Position numbers and translations under genes: made by a program. Shown piece by piece: positions 6,665-13,587 of a stretch of DNA of 15,922 bases. Source of the stretch: RBG-16-64-43 sp035288225 (GTDB lineage Bacteria > Chloroflexota > Anaerolineae > Anaerolineales > RBG-16-64-43); the NCBI GenBank assembly GCA_035288225.1, contig DATEAT010000135.1:1-15922 (forward strand), written 5' to 3'. The stretch's first letter is position 1, and each line of letters begins with the position of its first letter. Under the pieces are notes generated by a model, which was given only the letters and a program-made list of their open reading frames with translations, did no database searches and was not told the origin of the DNA.

Positions 6665-8719
6665 TCAGAAGCCGGTGGCTCCGCCGGGCACCGGCTGCCA
6701 ATCTGGCTGGCGGTCGCGGCTGGGCGAAGCGGTGATGTTTCGCTGGCCGGCCCCGGTCACGGTCATCACGTACAACTCCTCGTTGCCGTCGCGCAAGCTG
6801 CTGAAGACGATCATTCGCCCGTCGGGCGACCAGGCCGGGTCGAGATTGCCGGATAGGTTGGTCAGCGGGTTGTCGCACGGCTTCTTCAGGTCGAGGTCGG
6901 TGGACGAGACGCAAATTTGCCGCCCGCCGTCGACCAGGCGCACGTAGGCCATCTGGTCTCCGCGCGGCGAAAGGGCCGGCACCGACTCGCTGTAATCCCC
7001 TTCGAACATTGTCGCAATCAGCGGTTCCACCTCGGGCGTGGTCGGATCCCAGCGAAAAACGCGCACCGGGCCGCTGGGCTTGCGCACCAGGTACAGGTAG
7101 CGCCCGTCGCTCGACCACGCCGGGTCCCATTCCTCCGGCTGGTTGTGGTGCAGCTTGCTGATATTGATGAGCCCTGAGCCGTCGGGGCGGACGAAGTAAA
7201 TCTGCACCGCGCCGCCGGTGCGGTCGGAGACGTAGGCGATGCGGTCGCCGCGCGGGTTCCAGCTCGGGTAGTAATCGTCGGCCGGGTTGTTGCTGAGGTT
7301 CTGGATGCCGCTGCCATCGGCATTCATGATGAAGATATCGCGCTTCTTCGCGTCGGCGCTCTCAGCCTCATAAACGATGCGCTGGCCGTCGGGCGACCAA
7401 TGCGGGTGACCCTTGTTGCCGGAGTCGAATGTGAGCTGGCGCGTGCTGCCATCGGCGAGGTCGAGCACAAACAACTGATAGTAGCCGTCGCCCGAGCGCG
7501 TGCTGGCAAAGACAATCAGCGAACTGCCGCCGAGCGGCGTGGGCAGGGCGGTCGGCGCCGCGGTTTCGGTCGGCGCGAGCGTTGGCGCGGGAGTGGCCGT
7601 AGGGATCGGCGCCACCACCGGCACGGCGGTGGGCGAGGCCTGCGGCAGCGGGCTGGGGCTGTCGAGGGCGGTCGGCACGACCACCACCGGCGTGAGCGGA
7701 AGGTCGGGCAGCGGCGGGTTGAGCAGGTAGAGCAGCGCCACCACCGCGAGCCCGGTCAGGACGGTGAGGCTCAGGAGCACTGCGACCACCCACGGGAAGC
7801 GGCGCGCGGGTTTTGAAGGAACAGCCGCGGTAGCGGACACGGATAGAGGCGAAGCGACTGGCTTGCGGACGGTAGCGTTCGGCGGCGCGGCGGCCGGACG
7901 TGGCGGGGGCGGCGGCAGGCCGCGGCCGAGCAAGCCCTCGTAGAATTCGGCAATGGAGAGGTAACGGTCTTCCGGGTTGAGCTGCAAGGCGCGCGTCAGG
8001 GCGGCTTCGACGGCCGGGCTGACTTTGGGGTTGACCTCGCTCGCCGGACGAAAGTTCGATTGGCCCAGGGTGCGCTCGAGGCTGTCGGGCGGAATGGTGC
8101 CGGTGAGCAGAGTGTAGAGCGTCGCGGCCAACGAATACTGGTCGCTGCGCGAGTCGGTCGGCCGGCTGCCATATTGTTCGGGAGGCGCGAAGCCCGGGGT
8201 CAGGCTGCGCGCGCCGGTCGAGGTCCCGCCGCCCACATCCGCCACCTTGGCGATGCCGAAATCCACCAGGATCGGGTGTCCGTCGGGCGTGAGCTTGATG
8301 TTGGCCGGCTTGATGTCGCGATGGATGACGACCGGCTGGCGCGTATGCAGGTAGGAGAGGGCGTTGCAGATTTCCTTGGCCCAGGCCAGGACCTGCGGCT
8401 CGGCCAGCGGGCTCTCGCGCTCGAGGCGCGTCTTGAGATCCTCCCCGGCCACGTAATCCATGACCAGGTATTGGCGAGAGCCGATGACGAAGTGGTCGGT
8501 GACGCGCGGGAGATTTCCGTGGCGCAGCGAGGCCAGGAGCACCGCCTCGCGCTTGAACTGGCGGATGGCTTCAGCCGCCGAGTTCAGGTTCTCTTTGATG
8601 GCGACCGGCGTGGAGAGGACAAGATCGTAGGCGCGGTACACCGCGCCCATGCCGCCCCGGCCCAGCAGTCCCTCGATCCGATACCGGTTTTGGAGGAGTT
8701 CCCCTACCGAGAGCGTCAT
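6665..8719 (-). CDS. Transmembrane Ser/Thr protein kinase with PD40 beta-propeller
   Basis: A 684-residue Hanks-type (PknB-like) kinase. The cytoplasmic catalytic domain (about 13-265) has the glycine loop GRGGMG at 20-25, Lys42, HRDIKPAN at 133-140 (catalytic Asp135), DFG at 153-155 and APPEQYG at 178-184, so it should be active. A Pro-rich stretch (269-282) leads to one membrane helix at about 309-333, then a Pro/Thr/Ala-rich linker to about 398. Residues 399-684 form a TolB/PD40 propeller with six repeats of the W-S-P-D-G type (for example HPHWSPDGQRI, DPAWSPDGRMI), presumably an outside ligand sensor. I chose the ATG at 8719 because the kinase fold begins just after it and a promoter ends seven bases upstream; the in-frame ATG at 8755 lies inside the -35 region. 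It ends 16 bases from the convergent VPS62-like gene. Confidence 0.95.
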   Translation of the reverse strand: MTLSVGELLQNRYRIEGLLGRGGMGAVYRAYDLVLSTPVAIKENLNSAAEAIRQFKREAVLLASLRHGNLPRVTDHFVIGSRQYLVMDYVAGEDLKTRLERESPLAEPQVLAWAKEICNALSYLHTRQPVVIHRDIKPANIKLTPDGHPILVDFGIAKVADVGGGTSTGARSLTPGFAPPEQYGSRPTDSRSDQYSLAATLYTLLTGTIPPDSLERTLGQSNFRPASEVNPKVSPAVEAALTRALQLNPEDRYLSIAEFYEGLLGRGLPPPPPRPAAAPPNATVRKPVASPLSVSATAAVPSKPARRFPWVVAVLLSLTVLTGLAVVALLYLLNPPLPDLPLTPVVVVPTALDSPSPLPQASPTAVPVVAPIPTATPAPTLAPTETAAPTALPTPLGGSSLIVFASTRSGDGYYQLFVLDLADGSTRQLTFDSGNKGHPHWSPDGQRIVYEAESADAKKRDIFIMNADGSGIQNLSNNPADDYYPSWNPRGDRIAYVSDRTGGAVQIYFVRPDGSGLINISKLHHNQPEEWDPAWSSDGRYLYLVRKPSGPVRVFRWDPTTPEVEPLIATMFEGDYSESVPALSPRGDQMAYVRLVDGGRQICVSSTDLDLKKPCDNPLTNLSGNLDPAWSPDGRMIVFSSLRDGNEELYVMTVTGAGQRNITASPSRDRQPDWQPVPGGATGF

Positions 8720-8726
8720 GGGCGCG

Positions 8727-8755
8727 ATTTTAGCGTCAAAGCGGCGGAACGACAA
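8727..8755 (-). promoter_or_regulatory. Promoter of the Ser/Thr kinase gene, predicting a leaderless mRNA
   Basis: TTGTCG (8755-8750) and TAAAAT (8732-8727) are spaced 17 bases. The -10 box ends seven bases before the ATG at 8719, so the start of transcription should coincide with the start codon. No SD is present, which agrees with leaderless translation. Confidence 0.6.
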
Positions 8756-8771
8756 ACGCTACGGTGGACGA

Positions 8772-9032
8772 CTAGCCGGCCTCCACGCGTTCGATATCGG
8801 GGAAGAACTGGCGCACGGTGCCTTCCACCCAGCCGTGGAGTGTGGCCGGCGAGAGCGGGCAGCCCAGGCACGCGCCGCCCATCTTGACCTTGAGCACGCG
8901 CCCGTCGAAGGAGACGAGCCGGACCGAGCCGCCATGGTAGTGCTCGATGTAAGCGCTGAGCGACTCGAGCAGCGCTTTCATGCGCTGCTGCGGAGTGGCA
9001 TCGGGCGGCACGGCGGGCGTGGGTTGGGCCAT
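8772..9032 (-). CDS. NifU C-terminal-domain Fe-S protein
   Basis: An 86-residue stand-alone NifU C-terminal (Nfu-type) domain. Such proteins carry or transfer a [4Fe-4S] cluster held by a CxxC pair from two subunits. The pair is seen in GGACLGCPLSPATLHGWVEG (Cys54 and Cys57), after the strand segment SVRLVSFDGRVLKVKMGGAC typical of the family. Residues 1-15 are Pro/Ala-rich and probably disordered. The start has AAGGAGG four bases upstream. It lies nine bases after the stop of a cyclic-nucleotide-binding-fold gene, so both are on one transcript. Length fits minimal Nfu proteins, and no NifU N-terminal scaffold domain is present. Cluster carrier or maturation factor is the family role; the client is unknown. 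Confidence 0.92.
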   Translation of the reverse strand: MAQPTPAVPPDATPQQRMKALLESLSAYIEHYHGGSVRLVSFDGRVLKVKMGGACLGCPLSPATLHGWVEGTVRQFFPDIERVEAG

Positions 9033-9041
9033 TGGGCCTCC

Positions 9042-9515
9042 TTAGGAGCGCGGCTCTTGCCGCATCCCCTGATGCAACATGGCCAGCACTTGCGCGTGCG
9101 TGGCCTGCAGCCGTTCGGCGATTACTTCTGCCAGGCGCTCGAGGATCAGCACGCCGGTTTCCGGATCGACCTGGCACAGGCGGCGCAAGGCCGCACCCGA
9201 GATGACCAGCGTCTCACTCGGCTCCTGACAGATGGCCCCGGAAGTATAACGCCCGCGGCCGAGGGCGGCCGACCAGCCAAACACGCCGCCCGCCTCGAGC
9301 ACGGCGACGGTGATCGGTTCACCGTCGTCGGGCTTGAAGCGGATGGTCACTTTGCCGCGCAAGAGGAGGTAGAGATGGGTGGCCGGCTGGCCCTGGCTGA
9401 AGATGAGGTCGCCGGCTTCGAAAGCTGTTCGTGTGCCCAGGCGCGTGATGAGGTTGCGCTTGTGCGGGTCGAGACCGCGGAAGAGATGGATGCGGGACAA
9501 CTCTTGCTCGGTCAT
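9042..9515 (-). CDS. Stand-alone cyclic-nucleotide-binding-fold protein
   Basis: A 157-residue protein made essentially of one cNMP-binding (CRP/FNR sensor) domain: LFRGLDPHKRNLITRL near 11-26, the beta-roll FEAGDLIFSQGQPATHLYLL near 32-51, GKVTI at 54-58, and the phosphate-binding-cassette position FGWSAALGRGRYTSGA near 78-93. The usual Gly-Glu of cAMP binders is replaced by Gly-Trp, so it may bind something other than cAMP. A C-terminal helix follows, but there is no helix-turn-helix, so it is not a DNA-binding regulator on its own. The ATG at 9515 is chosen because the fold starts right after it; the longer open frame upstream is implausible. No strong SD is present (GAGGGGG is too far upstream). 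It is cotranscribed with the Nfu-type gene. Confidence 0.9.
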   Translation of the reverse strand: MTEQELSRIHLFRGLDPHKRNLITRLGTRTAFEAGDLIFSQGQPATHLYLLLRGKVTIRFKPDDGEPITVAVLEAGGVFGWSAALGRGRYTSGAICQEPSETLVISGAALRRLCQVDPETGVLILERLAEVIAERLQATHAQVLAMLHQGMRQEPRS

Positions 9516-9804
9516 GGGAAAGCAGGCAGAGCCCCCTCGGTGAATGTCCTCAGAGTCTATGGAGAGGTTCGCGAGGGACGAAGTGGCAATTGTCCTGATT
9601 CGGACATGACAAGGCAGAATGCGCAACCCACATTCGGCATGAGTCATATGCACGCCAGCGCAGGTGGTGGGGTAAGGCGTGGGGCGGCGCGGCCTCGTGC
9701 GCCGGGGCACATAGTGACTCGGCCTCCTCCCATGAGATCATCGGCCAATGTGCGTACAATGGATGCATGCGGGGAGATCGCGCGATGGAAAGGGGGCGGG
9801 CACG

Positions 9805-10707
9805 ATGCTGGCCTACGTCTTGAGCGGCGGGGGAAGCCTGGGCGCGCTGCAGGCGGGAGCGCTGGAGGTGTTGCTCGAGCGGGGCCCACGGCCGCAAATC
9901 GTGGTGGGCACATCGGCCGGTGCGTTGAATGCGATCTTCGTCGCCGTCGACCCGACGCCGCAGGGCGCGCGCGCGATGCAGCGAGTGTGGCAAGGAGCGC
10001 AGCCGGCACGGCTCGGGCCGCCAGGCGTGTTCACCCTGGCGCGGCGATTCATGTTAGGCCGCGAGAGCCTGTTCTCGAACGATCGCCTGCGCGATTATCT
10101 CGCGCGGTCGTTGCCGCTCGGGCTGCGCACCTTCGGTGAGGTGTATGAGCGCACGGGTGTGCGCGTGCTGACGGTGGCGGTGGGGCTGCACAGCGGGCGG
10201 GTGCGCGTGTTCGGCGAAGAGCGCGGCGACCGTTTGATCGACGGGGCGATGGCCTCGACCGCGCTGCCGCCGTACTATCCGCCGTGGTCCGCGGGCGACG
10301 AGCGTTACTTGGATGGCGGCGTGCTCTCGAACCTGCCACTGGAGGTGGCCCTGGCGCATGGCGTGAGCGAGGCGGTGGTGCTCGACCTGCACGATGCCGC
10401 AGCCCGCCCGGCCTCCAGCTCGATGCGCGACATCGGGCTCGCGGCCATCGGGATCATGATCCGGCGGCAGACCGAGGCCCAGATCGAGGCCGCGCGCCAG
10501 GCGGGACTGCGCCTGCATCACCTCTCGCTGTCGGCGGGCGAGGTGCCCTTCTTCGACTTCTCGCATGTAGATGAACTGGTGCGCCTGGGGCGCAAGGCGG
10601 GGGAGGGCTTCCTGCTGCGCAACCCGCAGCGCTTGCCCGGCGGCCCGACCTGGCGCTACCGCTGGCGGCGGTTGACCGGCCATGCGCCGCAACGGCCGCG
10701 CTGGTAG
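9805..10707 (+). CDS. Patatin-like phospholipase
   Basis: A 300-residue serine lipid hydrolase of the patatin/RssA/YchK type. Visible are the oxyanion loop GGGSLG at 8-13, the nucleophile elbow GTSAG with Ser37, and the catalytic Asp170 in DGGVLSNLP, forming the Ser-Asp dyad. It lacks a signal peptide and membrane helices, so it is cytoplasmic or membrane-associated. The family hydrolyses phospholipid or other lipid acyl esters. The start at 9805 is set by the fold (the first strand begins at residue 2) and by a G-rich SD (AAGGGGGCGGG) upstream; the open frame reaches back to 9748 but without an SD. A TACAAT at 9755-9760 is a possible -10 without a clear -35. The methyltransferase gene follows after 37 bases, probably on the same transcript. 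Substrate unknown. Confidence 0.94.
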   Translation: MLAYVLSGGGSLGALQAGALEVLLERGPRPQIVVGTSAGALNAIFVAVDPTPQGARAMQRVWQGAQPARLGPPGVFTLARRFMLGRESLFSNDRLRDYLARSLPLGLRTFGEVYERTGVRVLTVAVGLHSGRVRVFGEERGDRLIDGAMASTALPPYYPPWSAGDERYLDGGVLSNLPLEVALAHGVSEAVVLDLHDAAARPASSSMRDIGLAAIGIMIRRQTEAQIEAARQAGLRLHHLSLSAGEVPFFDFSHVDELVRLGRKAGEGFLLRNPQRLPGGPTWRYRWRRLTGHAPQRPRW

Positions 10708-10744
10708 CATTGCGCCGCAGAGACCCGCGCTCGAGGTGACACTG

Positions 10745-11620
10745 ATGCCTACAACTCGCGCGAAGAAACCCGCGGCGGCCCAGGCCGCATCGCCGCGCAC
10801 GCCGCGCAACAAGCTCAACGACCTTGCCCCGCGCGACTGGCTCAAGTTTCAGAAATCATGGTTCATTCACAACCCGCCGCCGCGGCGGCCAGGCGTGTTG
10901 GCGCATCCGGCAAAATTCCCGGAAACGCTGGTGTGCGAGTTTGTCGAGTTCTTCACCAAGCGCGGCGGCTGGGTGTTCGACCCGATGCTGGGGACGGGCA
11001 GCACGCTGGTGGCGTGCGTGCAGGCGGGGCGCAACGGGGTGGGCATCGAGCTCAACCCGCGCTATGCGGAGATCGCGCGGGGCGAGGTGCAGGCGGCGCG
11101 CGAGGCGGCCGGGCGCACAGCGGCGCGGCTGCGGGCGGAGGTGATCGAGGGCGACGCGAGCCAGGCGCTGCAGCTCGTGGCAGCGCGTGAGCTCCCGCCC
11201 ATCGATTACATGATCACCTCGCCGCCGTATTGGGACATGCTCCGAGCGCGGGGTGCGGCCACGCAGCGTGCGCGGCGCGTGGCGCCGGAGCTGGACGTGT
11301 ATTACTCGGAGGATGCGCGCGACCTGGGCAACGTGAGCGATTACCAGGCGTTCCTCGCCCGGCTGACCGCGCTGTATGCGAACTTGCAGCCGCTTTTTCG
11401 CCCGGGGGCCTATCTCACGATCATCGTCAAGAATGTCAAGAAGGGCGGCACGATTTATCCCTTGGCGTGGGATTTGGCGCGCAATCTCAGTGCGACGTAT
11501 GCCCTCAAAGACGAGCGCATCTGGTGCCAGGATAACGTGCGGCTTGCCCCGTACGGCTTGGGCAGCGCCTGGGTGTCGAACACGGTGCATCATTACTGTT
11601 TGCAGTTGAGGCGGGAATGA
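10745..11620 (+). CDS. DNA amino-methyltransferase (N4-cytosine or N6-adenine), apparently orphan
   Basis: A 291-residue SAM-dependent methyltransferase of the N6-adenine/N4-cytosine type. The start at 10745 follows GAGGTGA by five bases. Residues 1-25 are basic and low-complexity. A motif X-like HPAKFPETLVCEFVEFF at 54-70 leads into motif I, FDPMLGTGS (78-86, SAM binding), then GVGIELNP at 98-105 and the catalytic motif IV TSPPYW at 158-163. Motif order is therefore X-I-IV, with IV after I. The segment 165-200 may help recognise the target. The Ser in motif IV is more common in N4-cytosine enzymes but does not settle the base. No restriction nuclease or specificity gene is adjacent, so it looks like a solitary regulator or house-keeping methylase. 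An RNA substrate is a less likely alternative. Confidence 0.88.
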   Translation: MPTTRAKKPAAAQAASPRTPRNKLNDLAPRDWLKFQKSWFIHNPPPRRPGVLAHPAKFPETLVCEFVEFFTKRGGWVFDPMLGTGSTLVACVQAGRNGVGIELNPRYAEIARGEVQAAREAAGRTAARLRAEVIEGDASQALQLVAARELPPIDYMITSPPYWDMLRARGAATQRARRVAPELDVYYSEDARDLGNVSDYQAFLARLTALYANLQPLFRPGAYLTIIVKNVKKGGTIYPLAWDLARNLSATYALKDERIWCQDNVRLAPYGLGSAWVSNTVHHYCLQLRRE

Positions 11621-11684
11621 GGGAGGGGAACGGGACGCCGGCGCCCGGGCTTGGGCCCCCTGCGTGTTGTTTGGAGAGGCAACG

Positions 11685-12044
11685 ATGCAGCTCAAGGACC
11701 TACTCGCGACCGACACGACCGCTGTCGAACAGGCGGCCGCGCTTCTGGTCGTGGGTTTCACAGAGCACTCGCCGAATGCATGGCCGACACAGGAGTCGGC
11801 GCTGGCTGAGGTCCGCGAATCGTTCGGGCCGGGCCGCATCCGCCGCGTCGCCTTGGACGCGGCGGGCAGCGTGGTGGGCTGGGTTGGAGGCATCCGCGCA
11901 TTGACGGCGAGTCGTCGACCTTCCAGGAAAACAGCTGATGCCCATCCAACGCGAAATCGAGATCCCTCGGTCCGCACTACTCCCTGCAACCGTGTCCCAG
12001 GGCGCTCTATTCACCGGACTGGCGCCGAGCGACACGCATCCTGA
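11685..12044 (+). pseudogene. Truncated GNAT acetyltransferase (N-terminal half)
   Basis: The frame starts at an ATG with GGAGAG six bases upstream. Residues 1 to about 72 read as the front of a GNAT acetyltransferase related to the aminoglycoside 6'-N-acetyltransferase-like branch, with an N-terminal helix AAALLVVGFTEHSPNAW and the strand pair VALDAAGSVVGWVGGIRA. Right after this the sequence changes to an Arg/Thr/Pro-rich tail with no GNAT character. The acetyl-CoA-binding motif A (Q/RxxGxG/A) and the rest of the catalytic core are absent in all frames up to the next gene. I infer a deletion removed the C-terminal half, leaving about 120 codons by chance read-through. It is unlikely to be catalytic. 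Confidence 0.7.
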
Positions 12045-12063
12045 GGGCACGCGGGGGATATGA
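11938..12063 (+). CDS. Possible 41-residue ORF behind the broken acetyltransferase
   Basis: ATG at 11938 is preceded by AGGA nine bases upstream and opens 41 codons ending in TGA at 12063. The product starts MPIQREIEIPRSALLP and has no motif or membrane segment that I recognise. It overlaps the read-through tail of the broken acetyltransferase in another frame. It could be a truncated start of another lost gene or chance. Confidence 0.2.
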   Translation: MPIQREIEIPRSALLPATVSQGALFTGLAPSDTHPEGTRGI

Positions 12064-12112
12064 GGCACATTCCCCTGCCTTGTGAGCTGACATGGACCTC
12101 TTGCCCGTTCAC

Positions 12113-12141
12113 TTGCACCACGCCTCTCTCTCGGGTATCCT
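12113..12141 (+). promoter_or_regulatory. Possible promoter of the deoxynucleoside kinase pair
   Basis: TTGCAC (12113-12118) and TATCCT (12136-12141) are spaced 17 bases, with the predicted start near 12148 and an SD at about 12155-12161. Matches to the consensus are partial. An 8-base palindrome GGTGCACC at 12143-12150 sits at the expected transcription start. Confidence 0.4.
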
Positions 12142-12170
12142 AGGTGCACCTCCCGAAGGAGCCGCGTCGA

Positions 12171-12839
12171 ATGTATATCGCCATTGAAGGGGTCATTGGA
12201 GTCGGGAAGACCACCCTCGCCCGCCTGCTGCAGCCCATCTTCTCATCGGAGGTGTTGCTGGAGGTGTTCGAGGAAAACCCCTTTCTGAAGCTCTTCTACG
12301 GCGACCGCGAACGCTATGCCTTTCAGACCCAGATCTTCTTTCTGCTCAGCCGCTACGCGCAGCAAAAGCACGGCGTGCCCGAGGCGCTGGAGAAGGGGCC
12401 GCTCATCTCCGACTACACCTTCGCCAAGGACGCGCTCTTTGCGAGCATCAACCTGCGCGGCGGCGAGATGGAGATGTATCAGCGCGTGCACGAGGCGCTG
12501 GCCGAGCGCATCCCCGACCCGGACCTGATCGTTTACCTGCGCGCGACAACGGATGTGCTCATGCAGCGCATTGCCCTGCGTGACCGGCCGTACGAACGGC
12601 AGATGGACCGCGCGTACATTCACGAATTGAACGAGGCCTACGATGAGTTCCTGAGCGGGCCGCTGCGCGCGGTGCCCGTGCTCACGGTGGATACCAACCG
12701 GCTCAACTTCGTCACCCAGCCGGAGCATCTCGAGTTCATTGCCGACCGCATCCGCGCCGCGCTGGGCATGGTGCCCTACCAGCCGACGCTACCGCTCTCG
12801 GGGATGAACGACCTGACCGATCTGGCGAGGCGCCCATGA
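12171..12839 (+). CDS. dgk: Deoxynucleoside kinase, deoxyguanosine kinase-like
   Basis: A 222-residue kinase that phosphorylates deoxynucleosides at the 5' hydroxyl, the first step of dNTP salvage. The P-loop GVIGVGKT is at 7-14, EENPF at 34-38 (catalytic acid and sugar contacts), SDYTFAKDALF at 80-90 at the position of the DRS motif, DLIVYLRA at 118-125, and a LID with RIALRDRPYERQ at 133-144. The SDYxxxKxxxF form instead of DRS resembles Bacillus deoxyguanosine kinase, hence the specificity call. The start at 12171 has GAAGGAG nine bases upstream; an ATG at 12144 has no SD and precedes the fold. Its stop overlaps the next kinase start (ATGA), so the two are translationally coupled. Family secure, base specificity inferred. 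Confidence 0.9.
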   Translation: MYIAIEGVIGVGKTTLARLLQPIFSSEVLLEVFEENPFLKLFYGDRERYAFQTQIFFLLSRYAQQKHGVPEALEKGPLISDYTFAKDALFASINLRGGEMEMYQRVHEALAERIPDPDLIVYLRATTDVLMQRIALRDRPYERQMDRAYIHELNEAYDEFLSGPLRAVPVLTVDTNRLNFVTQPEHLEFIADRIRAALGMVPYQPTLPLSGMNDLTDLARRP

Positions 12840-13522
12840 CCAAGCGCTTCATTGCGGTGGCCGGCAGCATCGGGGCCGGCAAGTCGTCGCTGGTGCACCG
12901 GCTGGCCGAACGCCTGGAGTGGCAGCCCTTCTTCGAACCGGTTGCTGAGAATCCATACCTGGCCGATTTCTACCGGGATATGGCCGCGTGGGCCTTTCAT
13001 TCGCAGGTCTTCTTCCTCTCCAACCGCTTGCGCAGCCTGCGCCAGATCGTCGAGCACCCGAATTCCGTGGTGCAAGACCGCTCGGTATACGAAGACGCCG
13101 AAATCTTCGCCTGCAACCTGTACCGCCAAGGGTACATGTCGGAGCGCGACTATCAGTCGTACCACTCGCTGTACGAGTCCATTCTGCCCTTCCTGCCGGC
13201 GCCGGACCTGGTGGTCTATTTGCGGGCGAGAGTGGATACCTTGCAGGGGCGCATCCTGCGCCGCGGGCGGGATTTCGAACGCGAAATCCCGCGCGCTTAC
13301 CTGGAGGCGCTCGACGCGCTGTATGAGGAATGGCTGGGGAGCTTCAACTTGTGCCCGGTGCTCATGGTGCCCGCCGACGATCTGGATTTCGTGCGCCATG
13401 CAGCTCACCTCGACCTGGTGCTGGCCAAGGTCAAAGAACGGTTGATGGGCCAGAGCGAAGTCGTCTTCGGGGCCGAAGAGCTGGCCAGCATCAACTCGCA
13501 CCTGCCGGGCGAGGCGCCGTGA
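12836..13522 (+). CDS. dck: Deoxynucleoside kinase, deoxyadenosine/deoxycytidine kinase-like
   Basis: A 228-residue kinase paralogous to the preceding gene product. The P-loop GSIGAGKS is at 10-17, ENPY at 38-41, the classic QDRSVYEDAEIF at 80-91, and the LID region with Arg-rich RILRRGRDFERE at 139-150. The DRSxYEDAEIF motif and the following NLYRQGYMSERDY closely resemble Bacillus deoxyadenosine/deoxycytidine kinase. The start is fixed by the ATGA overlap and by GAGG five bases upstream. With the deoxyguanosine kinase-like partner it would cover purine and pyrimidine deoxynucleosides, as the tandem pair does in Bacillus. The C-terminal extension (about 200-228) is unremarkable. Exact substrate range is inference. 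Confidence 0.92.
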   Translation: MTKRFIAVAGSIGAGKSSLVHRLAERLEWQPFFEPVAENPYLADFYRDMAAWAFHSQVFFLSNRLRSLRQIVEHPNSVVQDRSVYEDAEIFACNLYRQGYMSERDYQSYHSLYESILPFLPAPDLVVYLRARVDTLQGRILRRGRDFEREIPRAYLEALDALYEEWLGSFNLCPVLMVPADDLDFVRHAAHLDLVLAKVKERLMGQSEVVFGAEELASINSHLPGEAP

Positions 13523-13556
13523 ACCGCCTCGCGCGACCGGAGCCGGCGACGGCCTA

Positions 13557-13565
13557 TGCTATACT
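13557..13565 (+). promoter_or_regulatory. Extended -10 promoter element before the histidine kinase gene
   Basis: TGCTATACT combines the TGn extension with a five-of-six -10 box, 22 bases before the ATG. No -35 match is seen at 16-18 bases, as is tolerated with an extended -10. A short leader with GAGG as SD would result. Confidence 0.5.
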
Positions 13566-13587
13566 GGCCGCGCTCGAGGTCTAACCC

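Noticed and set aside
9516..9710. Upstream extension of the cNMP-fold protein
   Set aside because: The extra 65 residues have no domain and mixed codon use; the fold begins right at the ATG at 9515.
8060..10139. Large plus-strand frames across the kinase, Nfu and cNMP genes
   Set aside because: They are reverse-strand shadows of genes with complete motifs.
10745..11620. Restriction-modification system
   Set aside because: Only the methyltransferase is present; neighbours are a patatin-like hydrolase and a broken acetyltransferase, with no nuclease fold visible.
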